Assembly: GCF_903772925.1 (NCBI RefSeq)
Contig: NZ_LR812090.1
Coordinates: 124,001 to 188,000 of the forward strand
DNA from: Alteromonas macleodii
GTDB lineage: Bacteria; Pseudomonadota; Gammaproteobacteria; Enterobacterales; Alteromonadaceae
DNA: 64,000 nucleotides
Direction of reading: 5' to 3'
Positions 40,444 to 49,714 of this stretch are shown one piece after another; the stretch's first letter is position 1, and each line of letters opens with the position of its first letter. The translations under genes and the position numbers were made by a program. Below the pieces are notes generated by a model. That model was not told the DNA's origin. It was given only the letters and a program-made list of their open reading frames with translations, and ran no database searches.

Positions 40444-41328
40444 TTATTTTAATTGTGCCTTTGCGACTTGCTTAACAGCTTTAGTAAGGTCGGCAAGCGC
40501 AGCCGACTCAAGCGTTGCATAATGCCAAAAAAGAGGAACCGCTAGCGCTTTGTCTGGAAAAAGCGCAATAAGCTCGCCTTCTTTCACTTCTTGTGCCACT
40601 TGGAGAGTCGGGAGTAGGGCCCACACCACGCCATCTAGCGCCATTTTTACAAAGCCATGAGACGAGGGATACCAGTGACACGTGGTAAAGGTAGGCGAAA
40701 TATTCAAACATTCCCTTTGATAGTCAGTAAGTAAGGTAACATCGTACTCATCATACAAAAGGCCAGGCGTATTCATCACGCTGTCAGGCGTTATGCCCTT
40801 GTGAAGGTATCGCTCAACAAACCGTGGTGACGCATAAAGCTGATAGCGCATGGTGCCCAGTCTCATTGATTGCCCGCCAGTAACCGGTGTACCTGTTTGA
40901 CTAATACACGCCATAACTCGGCCTTGCTGAAGAATGTCTCGGGTTTGAGTTTGATCCGCGTTAACAATGTGAACAGGATTGGCCCGCTTACCACTAAATA
41001 CTGCCATAACCTGCGAAAACCAAGTAGCAAGCACATCGTTATTCACCGCTACGCTGATAGGTACCGCCGAGGCTTCTAAACCACTTTTTATGTTTAGCGC
41101 TTCTTCCAGCACACTCACTTTTTGTATATGCGAAAGCAGTTCTTGCCCCAGTGGTGTTGCGCGAAGGGGCTTAGTTCGCACCATAACAGGCCCACCAACG
41201 CTTTGTTCAAGACGTTTGATTTTTTGCGACACCGCAGACTGTGTAAGGTTTAACGCCTGAGCGCCTTTTTCAAAGCCACCATAGCGCAGTACTTCATGAA
41301 AGCATCGTAGCGCATCGTAATCGAGCAT
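40444..41328 (-). CDS. argP: LysR-family regulator ArgP (IciA-like)
   Basis: A 294-residue regulator. The helix-turn-helix MLDYDALRCFHEVLRYGGFEKGAQ / LNLTQSAVSQKIKRLEQSVGG is typical of ArgP, followed by RTKPLRATPLGQELLSHI. The gene is divergent from an ArgO-type exporter 243 bp away, the classic argP-argO arrangement in which ArgP senses arginine or lysine and switches the exporter on (established). The convergent diguanylate cyclase ends 7 bp away with no obvious terminator between them. Confidence 0.93.
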   Translation of the reverse strand: MLDYDALRCFHEVLRYGGFEKGAQALNLTQSAVSQKIKRLEQSVGGPVMVRTKPLRATPLGQELLSHIQKVSVLEEALNIKSGLEASAVPISVAVNNDVLATWFSQVMAVFSGKRANPVHIVNADQTQTRDILQQGRVMACISQTGTPVTGGQSMRLGTMRYQLYASPRFVERYLHKGITPDSVMNTPGLLYDEYDVTLLTDYQRECLNISPTFTTCHWYPSSHGFVKMALDGVVWALLPTLQVAQEVKEGELIALFPDKALAVPLFWHYATLESAALADLTKAVKQVAKAQLK

Positions 41329-41571
41329 TTTTTAAAACCTGTGAAAGGAAAGTTAAAGCTATTAATTTTACTAATTCAATACAAGTATCATTAATTTAAT
41401 TAAGTTGCGCAAGGTGTATAAAATAGCGCCACTTTGAATTCTTGCTTGGCTAGAACTATCCAGAAATGGTCTGCATATCAGGCGGCATAAAGCCACGTAA
41501 TGAAAGACCAAGCAACGAAAGACCGAACAATAGAACCGTACATTCAATTTATTTTTTAAGAGGCATTTAGC

Positions 41572-42174
41572 ATGTTAGCGGCAGCAACGAGTGGTTTCGT
41601 AATGGGCGGCACCCTTATTATCGCAGTAGGTGCGCAAAACAGCTTTCTGATTGAGCAGTCGATGAAAAAACAGTGGACCACACTATTTGTCTTACTGTTT
41701 ATTCTAAGCGATGCCATCTCTATCAGCTTGGGCGCCATGGGCTTTGGCTTGTTGCTACAAGAGTACCCGATGCTAGTTACGGTAACTAAGTGGGCTGGCG
41801 TAGCTTTTTTGTTGTGGATTGCGTTTAACAAAATAAAGTCTTCGCTGGCTAATGATGCCCTTGTTTTAGAAATGGCACAAAAGCAGCTGTCGTTTAAAAA
41901 AGCGCTACTTATTGCGCTAGCAGTAACCTGGTTAAATCCACACTTTTATTTAGATACATTGCTGCTAATGGGTAATCTGGCAAGTCAGTGGCAGGAAAAT
42001 AAATGGTGGTTTGTGGGTGGTGCGATAGGTGCATCTATCGTTTGGTTTATCGGTTTAAGTACGCTTACAGCACGTTTTGCCCATCATATGCAGCGGCCCA
42101 ATTTTTGGCGTTGGTTTAACCGTTTAAATGCTGCGGTTTTGGGTATGGTAAGTATCCAGCTGGCGAGCCTTTAG
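41572..42174 (+). CDS. argO: ArgO/LysE-family basic amino-acid exporter
   Basis: A 200-residue inner-membrane protein with about six helices. GGTLIIAVGAQNSFLIEQS (about residues 12-30) is the LysE/ArgO signature, and TWLNPHFYLDTLLLMG (about 122-137) the second conserved block. It should export arginine (and perhaps lysine or canavanine) and prevent toxic build-up. Its partner regulator ArgP is divergent upstream; the AT-rich stretch between them (41360-41410) contains the repeated ATTAAT half-sites suitable for a LysR operator. Confidence 0.93.
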   Translation: MLAAATSGFVMGGTLIIAVGAQNSFLIEQSMKKQWTTLFVLLFILSDAISISLGAMGFGLLLQEYPMLVTVTKWAGVAFLLWIAFNKIKSSLANDALVLEMAQKQLSFKKALLIALAVTWLNPHFYLDTLLLMGNLASQWQENKWWFVGGAIGASIVWFIGLSTLTARFAHHMQRPNFWRWFNRLNAAVLGMVSIQLASL

Positions 42175-42283
42175 TGAAAAAACGCTGAATAGCAAAATAC
42201 TAAGGTGCGTTGAGTATCTTGCTTTCAACGAATAAGTATACTTTTACAAATAAGCCAAACCTGCTGTTTTGAAGGATACATAA

Positions 42284-42601
42284 GTGAGCTGGATTTATTT
42301 GATTGTTGCGGGCTTACTGGAAATTGGATGGCCCGTAGGACTTAAGATGTCGCAAGAGGCGGAAACCCGCATTATGGGAATTCTGCTAGCCATAGGCTTC
42401 ATGGCTGCCAGTGGTTTTTGCCTTTGGATGGCACAAAAGCAAATACCCATAGGTACAGCGTATGCTGTATGGACGGGGATAGGTGCCGCGGGCACGTTTT
42501 TAGTAGGCGTAATGTTTTACGGCGACCCGTCGTCATTAGCGCGTTACTTTGGCGTGGCGCTTATTGTGGCCGGCGTTGTGGTACTCAAACTCGCGCACTA
42601 G
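42284..42601 (+). CDS. sugE: SMR-family transporter (SugE/Gdx type)
   Basis: A 105-residue protein of four membrane helices. The essential glutamate lies in AGLLEIGWPVGLK (about residue 13), and the SugE/Gdx subtype signature WMAQKQIPIGTAYAVWTGIGAAGT is visible. This subtype exports guanidinium with proton exchange, with side activity on some quaternary ammoniums (established for Gdx). GTG start at 42284 behind AAGGA. I looked for guanidine-riboswitch motifs (paired ACGR loops) upstream and saw none. Confidence 0.94.
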   Translation: MSWIYLIVAGLLEIGWPVGLKMSQEAETRIMGILLAIGFMAASGFCLWMAQKQIPIGTAYAVWTGIGAAGTFLVGVMFYGDPSSLARYFGVALIVAGVVVLKLAH

Positions 42602-42666
42602 TACTACAAAACCAAGCTCTGGTTTTAAAGGCTGTGTTTAGCCCGTTTAATAGATTGATAAAAATA

Positions 42667-42699
42667 AAAAGCCTGACAGTGATTCACTGTCAGGCTTTT
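42667..42699. terminator. Bidirectional intrinsic terminator
   Basis: AAAAGCCTGACAGTG and CACTGTCAGGCTTTT form a perfect 15-bp stem with an ATT loop, between the convergent SMR and DUF1499 genes. Confidence 0.93.
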
Positions 42700-42727
42700 A
42701 AATATCTGCTGAGCTTTTCAGGTTGGT

Positions 42728-43444
42728 TTAGTGATAACCCAGCTGATTTCTGAGCTCGGCCATAAAGGTTTCGATGCGTTCAGCATTTTTGCCTAAGTCA
42801 CTTTTACCTACGCGCGACTTACTGCGAATATCAACAAGGGTATCGTCGCTTTTAACTGTTAAGCGAATGACCACATCGTCCTTAAAGCCAAACCACGCCG
42901 TTGTATCTGTGGCTTCTAGTGTGTTTGGCAGTGCGCCCTCATTAACACGCTCCCAACCCAGAACTTCTATGGCTTTTTCGGCAGCCATATAAACTTGATT
43001 TATAGGTTGAGGTAGTAGCTGAGTTTTAATCTCAGGGTACGCTTCAAGCTGTTGCTTCGTTACATCACCGCCTTCATAGGCAATAGAATTTGGCGCGCCT
43101 TCTCTAAGCGGTGCAATGGCAACGAATTCAGGTGGGTTTGTAACATCGGTTGTAATGTCGTGAATTGGCGGTACGGCGCTAGCTTTACTCATCATGCTAA
43201 CGGGCATGCCAACGGCTACTAAAGCAAGAACAGCACATACAAATGTACTACCCCAACTTACGTTCTTACGATTAATCAATACTTGTAAAATAATGAGTAT
43301 TAGCGCTGCACCACCTACGTATACACCAAAGCGAAGTGACGTAAATGCGGTGCCTAAACTAACACCAGCATACTGATATAGTGGTCCGGGTAACACAACC
43401 ATCAAAAAACCAACAATACTGGTAAGGGCAATGAGTGCTTTCAA
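42728..43444 (-). CDS. DUF1499-family membrane protein
   Basis: A 238-residue protein with three membrane helices in the first ~100 residues (LIALTSIVGFLMVVLP, ALILIILQVLI, FVCAVLALVAVGMPV) and a soluble C-terminal DUF1499 domain (about 110-238) with DITTDVTNPPEFVAI, AEKAIEVLGWERV and DDVVIRLTVKSDDTLVDIRSKSRVGKSDLG. The last motif is strongly conserved in the family. The function is unknown; the soluble part probably faces the periplasm. It is a single gene. Confidence 0.9.
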   Translation of the reverse strand: MKALIALTSIVGFLMVVLPGPLYQYAGVSLGTAFTSLRFGVYVGGAALILIILQVLINRKNVSWGSTFVCAVLALVAVGMPVSMMSKASAVPPIHDITTDVTNPPEFVAIAPLREGAPNSIAYEGGDVTKQQLEAYPEIKTQLLPQPINQVYMAAEKAIEVLGWERVNEGALPNTLEATDTTAWFGFKDDVVIRLTVKSDDTLVDIRSKSRVGKSDLGKNAERIETFMAELRNQLGYH

Positions 43445-43602
43445 GGGAACTCCAAAGTTATTCTTTTTAGTTTGACCAACCTACTTTAACAGCGAAAGCG
43501 GCAATTTGGTTTACTTTCGTAAAGAAAAATTCGTCTAGGCCCGCGTGCAACATATTTGTAAACTGATCTTTTTATCGGCATCAAGTTATAGGTACTAAGG
43601 TT

Positions 43603-44274
43603 TTGTATACACAACCGGACGCCAGTCACACGTACGCAATGCAAGCTGAACTCCTCGTTGATATCTTATCGACGCAAAAAAGCCAGTTCACTAAGGGTAT
43701 TACTGAATATGCGCTTATTGAGATATTAAAAAAGCCGCCTTATCAGCTTTTCGAAGAAGATGCTTTGCGAGACCCGCTCATGCTTTTTAAAACGCACTTT
43801 ATTCTGTTTAATGCACTGTATCAATTGAGGCAGTATTGGATAGAACAAAACGAAGGTGTGTTAGAGATTCACGCACTTGGCATAAAGCTAAACCTGTTTA
43901 AAGAGCGTCATTTGACGCAAAGCAATGATGGTCTAGGTATGACGACGCTGGAAAACCCTGACCCACTTGCAACGTATTACCTCGACTGGGGAAATTTTGA
44001 AGAGGCTGATCGCGATACGGTCGATAACCTGCTAAACGCGTTTTGGGAAAGAATGCTGAAGGGAGATACTGTCAGCTATACGCAAGGTGATATTGAAAAA
44101 GCGCATTTTTTGCTTGGTCTTTCCCTGAACCAGCCTGTCACGCTGCTGCAGTTAAAACGTGTCTACAAACGCTCGCTGCAATCGGCCCACCCTGATAAAG
44201 GTGGAACACAGCAAGATGCTCAAGCAGTCATCCACGCCTACCAAACCCTTTGCCGTTATTATTCGTTTAAATAG
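43603..44274 (+). CDS. DnaJ-related protein with C-terminal J domain
   Basis: A 223-residue protein. The N-terminal ~150 residues resemble the DnaJ-related N-terminal domain (LLVDILSTQKSQFTKGITEYALIEIL, then TYYLDWGNFEEAD). The C-terminal J domain (about 165-223) has the HPD motif in SAHPDKGGTQQDAQAV. It should stimulate DnaK ATPase; the client is unknown. A TTG at 43603 starts the frame with an imperfectly spaced AAGG; ATG at 43639 is an alternative that would shorten it by 12 residues. Confidence 0.87.
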   Translation: MYTQPDASHTYAMQAELLVDILSTQKSQFTKGITEYALIEILKKPPYQLFEEDALRDPLMLFKTHFILFNALYQLRQYWIEQNEGVLEIHALGIKLNLFKERHLTQSNDGLGMTTLENPDPLATYYLDWGNFEEADRDTVDNLLNAFWERMLKGDTVSYTQGDIEKAHFLLGLSLNQPVTLLQLKRVYKRSLQSAHPDKGGTQQDAQAVIHAYQTLCRYYSFK

Positions 44275-44583
44275 AACGTGTATCGGCGTTCAACTTCTTA
44301 TTATTCGCATATTGTATACAGGCTTCGGTAATTGACCGACAACATCGGTAATTTCAGCTTCATTGACTTTTCTTGTATGTGATAAATGCGCACAATATGA
44401 CCTATAAGAGCGTAGATTCGTATCAATGATCGCTTAACTATGCCACGTCTTTTCCGATTGTCCTCATGTCCAAGTTATAGGATTAGGATGAATCGACGCA
44501 TTGGAAGCAAAACTTACGTTTAATTTATCCGTATAGAACGCAAATCGCGTTCTATGTGAAAGTTATTGGGAAATAGAAAATTT
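44275..44583 (+). promoter_or_regulatory. Upstream region of the RND efflux operon
   Basis: No gene is seen in these 309 bases. A perfect inverted repeat near its right end is listed separately. No regulator gene is adjacent on either side. Confidence 0.5.
44533..44555. promoter_or_regulatory. Perfect inverted repeat before the efflux operon (candidate operator)
   Basis: ATAGAACGC-AAATC-GCGTTCTAT is a perfect 9-5-9 repeat, 28 bp before the adaptor ATG. The length fits a TetR-type operator, which commonly controls RND pumps, but a 5' UTR hairpin is also possible. Confidence 0.5.
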
Positions 44584-45729
44584 ATGAGTCGCATTTTTTA
44601 TGTTACTGCAGCACTAATAACACTATTAGGTGTTACTGGGTGTTCGAATGAAGGCGAGCAAGCACAGCAAGGTGCTCAGCAAGGTATGCCGGCGCCATCG
44701 GTGTCGGTAGTTACGCTGAAACAGCAACCTGTAGTACATGAAATGGTGTTGCCAGGGCGAGTAAGTCCGTCGCGCCAATCGCAAGTGCGACCTCAGGTGG
44801 ATGGTGTTATCACTGAGCGCTTGTTTGAAGAAGGCGCACATGTGGAAAAAGGGCAGCAGCTGTATCAAATTGATGAGGCACGTTACCTAGCCCAGTTAAA
44901 CAGTGCAAAAGCGGATCTGAAAAGTGTTCAAGCAAACTTAAAGACCTTGGAAGCTAAGGCGCGACGTTATGACGACCTTGTTGCACAAAATGCAGTAAGT
45001 AAACAGGAATACGATGACGTAATTGCGCAAAAAGATCAGGCCCAAGCCGCTATCAGTGTGGCGGAAGCGGCAGTAGATGTAGCAAAGGTAAACATGGGCT
45101 ACACCAAGGTGTACGCGCCCATAAGCGGTCGAATTAGCCGTTCATATGTTACCGAAGGCACATTGGTTACCACGAACCAAGCTCAGCAGTTAGCCACTAT
45201 TACTCAGTTAGACCCTGTTTATATTGATATGCAGGAATCTGGCGCATCTATCATTACACTTCGTCAGTCTATGCGTAAGCAGGGCTCAATGGATGTTGAG
45301 CTGACGGTAGATGAAGTCACTGGCAAGCGTTACGAAAAAACAGGCAGCGTGAAGTTTTCAGAAGTGACCGTAGATGAATCTACGGGCTCGGTTACCCTTC
45401 GCGCCGAAATGCCAAACCCTGATGGCGTGTTGCTTCCCGGCTTATTTGTAAAGGGCCATGTTATTACTGGACGTGAAAACGCGCTTTTGATTCCTCAGCG
45501 TGCGACGACTCGCCAGCCAGACGGTTCGCTTTCGGTTTACGTAGTGAACCAGAACAACGAGGTCGAAGGCCGAACCTTAGAAATCGGCAAGATATACCGT
45601 GATCAGTACGTGGTAATAAGCGGCGTAAATGAAGGCGAAAAAGTCATCGTAACTGGTTATCAAAAGGTAAAGCCTGGGGCGAAAGTTAACCCGTCAGAAT
45701 GGCAACCCTCTTCACGTGGCTCACGATAG
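44584..45729 (+). CDS. RND efflux periplasmic adaptor (AcrA/MexA family)
   Basis: A 381-residue lipoprotein; lipobox LLGVTGC near residue 20 marks lipidation. PSRQSQVRPQVDGVITERLFEEGAHVEKGQQLYQID is the first lipoyl half, a coiled-coil hairpin (about 95-165) follows, then GYTKVYAPISGRISRSYVTEGTLV (second half) and a beta-barrel/membrane-proximal part. I chose ATG at 44584; a TTG six codons earlier is the alternative. It links the pump (21 bp downstream) to an outer-membrane channel not encoded here. Confidence 0.96.
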   Translation: MSRIFYVTAALITLLGVTGCSNEGEQAQQGAQQGMPAPSVSVVTLKQQPVVHEMVLPGRVSPSRQSQVRPQVDGVITERLFEEGAHVEKGQQLYQIDEARYLAQLNSAKADLKSVQANLKTLEAKARRYDDLVAQNAVSKQEYDDVIAQKDQAQAAISVAEAAVDVAKVNMGYTKVYAPISGRISRSYVTEGTLVTTNQAQQLATITQLDPVYIDMQESGASIITLRQSMRKQGSMDVELTVDEVTGKRYEKTGSVKFSEVTVDESTGSVTLRAEMPNPDGVLLPGLFVKGHVITGRENALLIPQRATTRQPDGSLSVYVVNQNNEVEGRTLEIGKIYRDQYVVISGVNEGEKVIVTGYQKVKPGAKVNPSEWQPSSRGSR

Positions 45730-45750
45730 CAAACAAGGGATTTAAGTAAT

Positions 45751-48700
45751 ATGGCTCGTTTTTTCATAGACAGGCCCGTGTTTGCATGGGTGCTGGCAAT
45801 TATCACAATGATGGCGGGTGTGTTGGCGATAACCTCACTCCCCATTGAACAATACCCTAAGGTAGCACCACCGTCGGTTACTATCTCGGCAACTTATCCT
45901 GGTGCTTCAGCAGAAACCGTTGAAAACTCGGTAACGCAGGTCATTGAGCAAAGCTTAACGGGTATCGATAATCTCCGTTATTTTTCGGCAAGTAGTTCTA
46001 ACAGCAGCATGTCAATTACCCTGACGTTTGAGCCAGGTGCAGACCCTGATATTGCCCAAGTACAGACTCAAAATAAGGTGCAGGGCGCGTTACCTTTACT
46101 GCCAACGCAGGTTCAGCAGCAAGGGGTTACCGTTACCAAGGCAAACAGTGCATTTGCGCTAGCCGTAGGCTTCTATTCTGAAGACGATTCGATGACACAG
46201 TATGACCTGAGTGACATGCTCGTCTCAAACTTTCAGGACCCTATTTCCCGGGTAAACGGTGTAGGTAACGTACGAGTTTTTGGTGCGCAGCGCTCTATGC
46301 GTATTTGGCTAGACCCAGACAAGCTGTACAGCTTCAACCTAACGCCCACTGACGTACAGGCCGCAGTTCAGGTCCAAAATACCGATGTCTCAGCAGGTCA
46401 GTTGGGCGGGTTACCTGCTATCGAAAATCAGCAAATCAACGCCACTATTCAGGCGCAAAGCCGCCTTCAAACCGTTGAAGATTTTGAAAATATCGTGCTA
46501 CGTGTGAACACAGACGGTTCTCAGGTACGTGTGTGTGATGTGGCACGAGTAGAGCTGGGTGCGCAAAGTTACGATGTTATTGTTCGTTACGACCGCAAAC
46601 CCGCGTCAGGCATGGCGATAAGCCTTGCTTCTGGCGCAAACGCGCTAGACACTATCAAAGCAGTGAAAGCTCGCGTTGAAGAGCTACGCTCAAACCTACC
46701 TGATACGGTGAAAGTGGTTTACCCAGTAGACAGTTCGCCTTTCATCGAGCTTTCTATAGAGTCAGTAGTACATACGCTTATCGAAGCGGTTGTGTTAGTT
46801 TTCTTAGTAATGCTGCTGTTTCTCCAAAACTGGCGCGCAACGCTTATACCCACCATTGCCGTACCTGTTGTACTACTTGGGACTTTCTCGGTGCTATTAG
46901 CCTTTGGTTTTAGTATCAACGTATTGACCATGTTTGCCATGGTACTGGCTATCGGTCTTCTTGTTGATGACGCTATCGTTGTTGTAGAAAACGTTGAGCG
47001 TATTATGGAAGAAGAAGGCTTGCCGCCTGCTGAAGCGACTAAGAAGTCTATGTCGCAAATCACTGGCGCACTTGTGGGCATTGCCGCGGTACTTTCAACG
47101 GTCTTTATCCCTATGGCCTTCTTTAGCGGATCAGCCGGGGCTATTTATCGTCAGTTTTCAGTAACTATCGTTTCAGCGATGGCGTTCTCTGTGCTGGTAG
47201 CTATCGTGCTCTCGCCTTCTTTATGTGCCACTTTATTGAAGCAGCACTCAGAGGATCACGATAAAAATAAAGGTTTCTTTGGGTGGTTCAACCGCACGTT
47301 TAACAAAGGGCGTGACCGCTACCAGAAAACGACTAACCACATGGCGAAGCGTTTTAAGCGTTACTTCGTTGTATACGGCTTACTTGTTGGCGGGATGGTG
47401 TTTATCTTCAGTCAGCTTCCTGGTGCCTTCCTTCCAGATGAAGACCAAGGTCGAATGATGGTATTGGTCAGCACACCTCCAGGCGCTACCGCGGGTCGTA
47501 CGCTCGAATCCATTAAGCAAGTGGAAGACTACATTCTTGAAGAAGAGAGCGAAGCAGTTAACGGTATGTTTGCGGTAGTGGGCTTTAGCTTTGCAGGACA
47601 AGCGCAAAATGCGGGTATGGCGTTTTTAAACTTCAATGACTGGAGTGTACGTGACGAGAGTAACTCGGCCTTCGCAGTGATGAAGCGAGCTTTTGGCGCA
47701 TTTGGTCAGATTCAAGATGCATCAGCATTTCCCATTGTGCCGCCACCTATTATGGAATTAGGTAATGCCACGGGCTTTGATATGCAGCTGGTGGACCGCG
47801 GTGGTAACGGCCATGAAGCCCTAATGAATGCCCGTAATCAGCTGTTAGGTATGGCTGCGCAAAACCCGAAATTGGCGGGTGTCCGTCCTAACGGTTTAAG
47901 TGATGTTCCCCAATTCAAAATTAATATTGATAGTGAAAAGGCGTCTGCGCTTGGCTTAAATCTAAGTGATATCAATAGTGCGCTGCAAATTGCCTGGGGT
48001 TCAAGCTATGTAAACGACTTCATTGATAAAGGGCGAATTAAGCGGGTTTACATGCAGGCGGACCTTCCTCATCGTATGACGCCAGAAGACCTTGATAAAT
48101 GGTTTGTTCGCAATAGCGACGGTGAGATGGTAGCTTTCAGCACCTTCTCTACAACTGAGTGGGTATATGGCTCGCCCAAGTTAGAGCGCTTTAACGGTAT
48201 ATCGTCGGTAAATATACAAGGTAGTGCGGCACCAGGAATCTCTTCAGGTGAAGCGATGGCTGAAATGAAGAAGTTGGTTGAACAATTGCCTGCTGGTTTT
48301 GCCATTGAATGGTCAGGCTTATCTTATGAAGAACAAGAGGCCGGGTCTCAGGCGCCTATGCTGTATGCGCTTTCAATTTTAGTCGTATTCCTTTGCTTAG
48401 CTGCACTATATGAAAGCTGGTCGGTACCGTTTGCGGTAATGCTAGTGGTGCCGTTAGGAATATTGGGCTCGGTTACCGCAGCTTTCATCTTTAATTTACC
48501 GAATGATGTGTATTTGCAGGTAGCGTTCTTAACAACGGTGGGCTTAGCAGCGAAAAACGCCATTCTTATCGTAGAGTTTGCTAAAGAGCAGTACGAAAAA
48601 GGTGAAGACCTGATGACTGCTGTATCTAACGCGGCTGCTCAGCGCTTCCGCCCAATATTGATGACGTCAATGGCATTTATTTTAGGGGTTACGCCTCTAG

Positions 48701-48849
48701 CACTTTCCAGTGGTGCAGGAGCTGCAAGCCAAAATGCTATTGGTATTGCAGTAATGGGCGGTATGTTTGCTGCGACCTTCTTAGCCATATTTTTCGTTCC
48801 CATGTTTTACGTTATGGTAGAAAAACTATTCCATAAGGAAGACAAGTAA
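45751..48849 (+). CDS. RND multidrug efflux pump (AcrB/MexB family)
   Basis: A 1032-residue HAE1-type transporter. MARFFIDRPVFAWVLAI starts TM1, GLLVDDAIVVVENVERIMEEE (about 403-423) holds the paired proton-relay aspartates of TM4, and the AAKNAILIVEFAKEQYEKG block is TM10 with the relay lysine/asparagine region. Two large periplasmic loops lie between TM1-2 and TM7-8. It should export lipophilic drugs, detergents and bile-salt-like compounds by proton antiport. Downstream of the adaptor in a two-gene operon; no TolC-like gene or local repressor is present. Confidence 0.97.
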   Translation: MARFFIDRPVFAWVLAIITMMAGVLAITSLPIEQYPKVAPPSVTISATYPGASAETVENSVTQVIEQSLTGIDNLRYFSASSSNSSMSITLTFEPGADPDIAQVQTQNKVQGALPLLPTQVQQQGVTVTKANSAFALAVGFYSEDDSMTQYDLSDMLVSNFQDPISRVNGVGNVRVFGAQRSMRIWLDPDKLYSFNLTPTDVQAAVQVQNTDVSAGQLGGLPAIENQQINATIQAQSRLQTVEDFENIVLRVNTDGSQVRVCDVARVELGAQSYDVIVRYDRKPASGMAISLASGANALDTIKAVKARVEELRSNLPDTVKVVYPVDSSPFIELSIESVVHTLIEAVVLVFLVMLLFLQNWRATLIPTIAVPVVLLGTFSVLLAFGFSINVLTMFAMVLAIGLLVDDAIVVVENVERIMEEEGLPPAEATKKSMSQITGALVGIAAVLSTVFIPMAFFSGSAGAIYRQFSVTIVSAMAFSVLVAIVLSPSLCATLLKQHSEDHDKNKGFFGWFNRTFNKGRDRYQKTTNHMAKRFKRYFVVYGLLVGGMVFIFSQLPGAFLPDEDQGRMMVLVSTPPGATAGRTLESIKQVEDYILEEESEAVNGMFAVVGFSFAGQAQNAGMAFLNFNDWSVRDESNSAFAVMKRAFGAFGQIQDASAFPIVPPPIMELGNATGFDMQLVDRGGNGHEALMNARNQLLGMAAQNPKLAGVRPNGLSDVPQFKINIDSEKASALGLNLSDINSALQIAWGSSYVNDFIDKGRIKRVYMQADLPHRMTPEDLDKWFVRNSDGEMVAFSTFSTTEWVYGSPKLERFNGISSVNIQGSAAPGISSGEAMAEMKKLVEQLPAGFAIEWSGLSYEEQEAGSQAPMLYALSILVVFLCLAALYESWSVPFAVMLVVPLGILGSVTAAFIFNLPNDVYLQVAFLTTVGLAAKNAILIVEFAKEQYEKGEDLMTAVSNAAAQRFRPILMTSMAFILGVTPLALSSGAGAASQNAIGIAVMGGMFAATFLAIFFVPMFYVMVEKLFHKEDK

Positions 48850-48907
48850 CGAGTAAGTACGCTAGAGTGGGAAGAAATTTTTCATTTTTTACATAGGGAT
48901 ATTGGTA

Positions 48908-49405
48908 ATGACCACGGTTGTTTTTTCTCACGGTAAAGAAAGCGGGCCATGGGGCAGTAAGATAACCACGCTTTCGAATGTAGCAAACGATATGGGCTTT
49001 GGTGTTGAGAGTATCGATTATCAAGATCTCGACTGCCCCGAAGCCCGCCTAGAGCGCTTAAAAGAAACTATCGCTGAAAAGTGCAATGACGTTGTATTGG
49101 TGGGCTCGAGCATGGGCGGATATGTATCACTTGCCGCTGCCAGTCAGATCTCTGCCAGAGGCGTATTTTTAATGGCGCCTGCGCTTTATTTGCCCAACTA
49201 TAAAGTTCAGCGCTTTCCGTACGACGGCTATGTTAGCCTAGTGCACGGCTGGAACGATGATATCGTGCCAATTGAGAACAGCCTTAAGTATGCCCGCCAT
49301 CAAAAGGCGCAGCTGCTGCTTCTAAATGATGGTCACCGCCTTGCGAACAGTAAGTCCGTTATTTCACCTTTCTTCAGAAATTGGTTGGAGAAATTCCGCT
49401 ACTAG
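48908..49405 (+). CDS. Small alpha/beta hydrolase (YqiA/RBBP9-like)
   Basis: A 165-residue hydrolase. VVFSHGKESGPWGSKI forms the first strand and oxyanion loop; the nucleophile elbow is VGSSMGGY (about residues 61-68); HGWNDDIVP and NDGHRL carry the likely aspartate and histidine. The compact size and short cap resemble YqiA/UPF0227 and related esterases. Start at ATG 48908 behind AGGGAT rather than the TTG two codons earlier. The substrate is unknown. It follows the pump gene by 58 bp but need not be functionally linked. Confidence 0.9.
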   Translation: MTTVVFSHGKESGPWGSKITTLSNVANDMGFGVESIDYQDLDCPEARLERLKETIAEKCNDVVLVGSSMGGYVSLAAASQISARGVFLMAPALYLPNYKVQRFPYDGYVSLVHGWNDDIVPIENSLKYARHQKAQLLLLNDGHRLANSKSVISPFFRNWLEKFRY

Positions 49406-49541
49406 GGCGCTAAGTACCATGGCAACGGCTGCTGATCTTTAGTTTTCTTAAGCTATGCTACCGAACTTCGTTAGCAATCTAAACTGAGCAATCTATACGA
49501 AAAGTAACGCCTAGCAATTAAAAGCTAAAAATTCTATGAGA

Positions 49542-49594
49542 AGCCTACTTATCGATAGCCGCAGGGGGAACTATCGATGATGTAGGCTTTTTTG
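49542..49594 (+). terminator. Long intrinsic terminator
   Basis: AAGCCTAC pairs with GTAGGCTT, and inside it ATCGATAG with CTATCGAT, forming a two-part 16-bp stem followed by a T-run. It separates the small hydrolase from the acetyl-CoA hydrolase gene. Confidence 0.88.
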
Positions 49595-49714
49595 TATCTG
49601 CGTATTAGTTTGTAAGGGTAAGACTAATCGCTTATAGCGCTGCGTCGGGTTAATACATGAAATTGCCTGTATTTATGGCATGATGGGGTATTGCTTAAAA
49701 CAGGGCAGGTGGAA

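Noticed and set aside
42181..42283. Guanidine riboswitch before the SMR transporter
   Set aside because: No paired ACGR-loop hairpins or long ykkC aptamer motifs are visible.
46719..47081. 120-codon leftward open frame
   Set aside because: Antisense to the RND pump gene; Ser/Thr-rich shadow translation with no motif.
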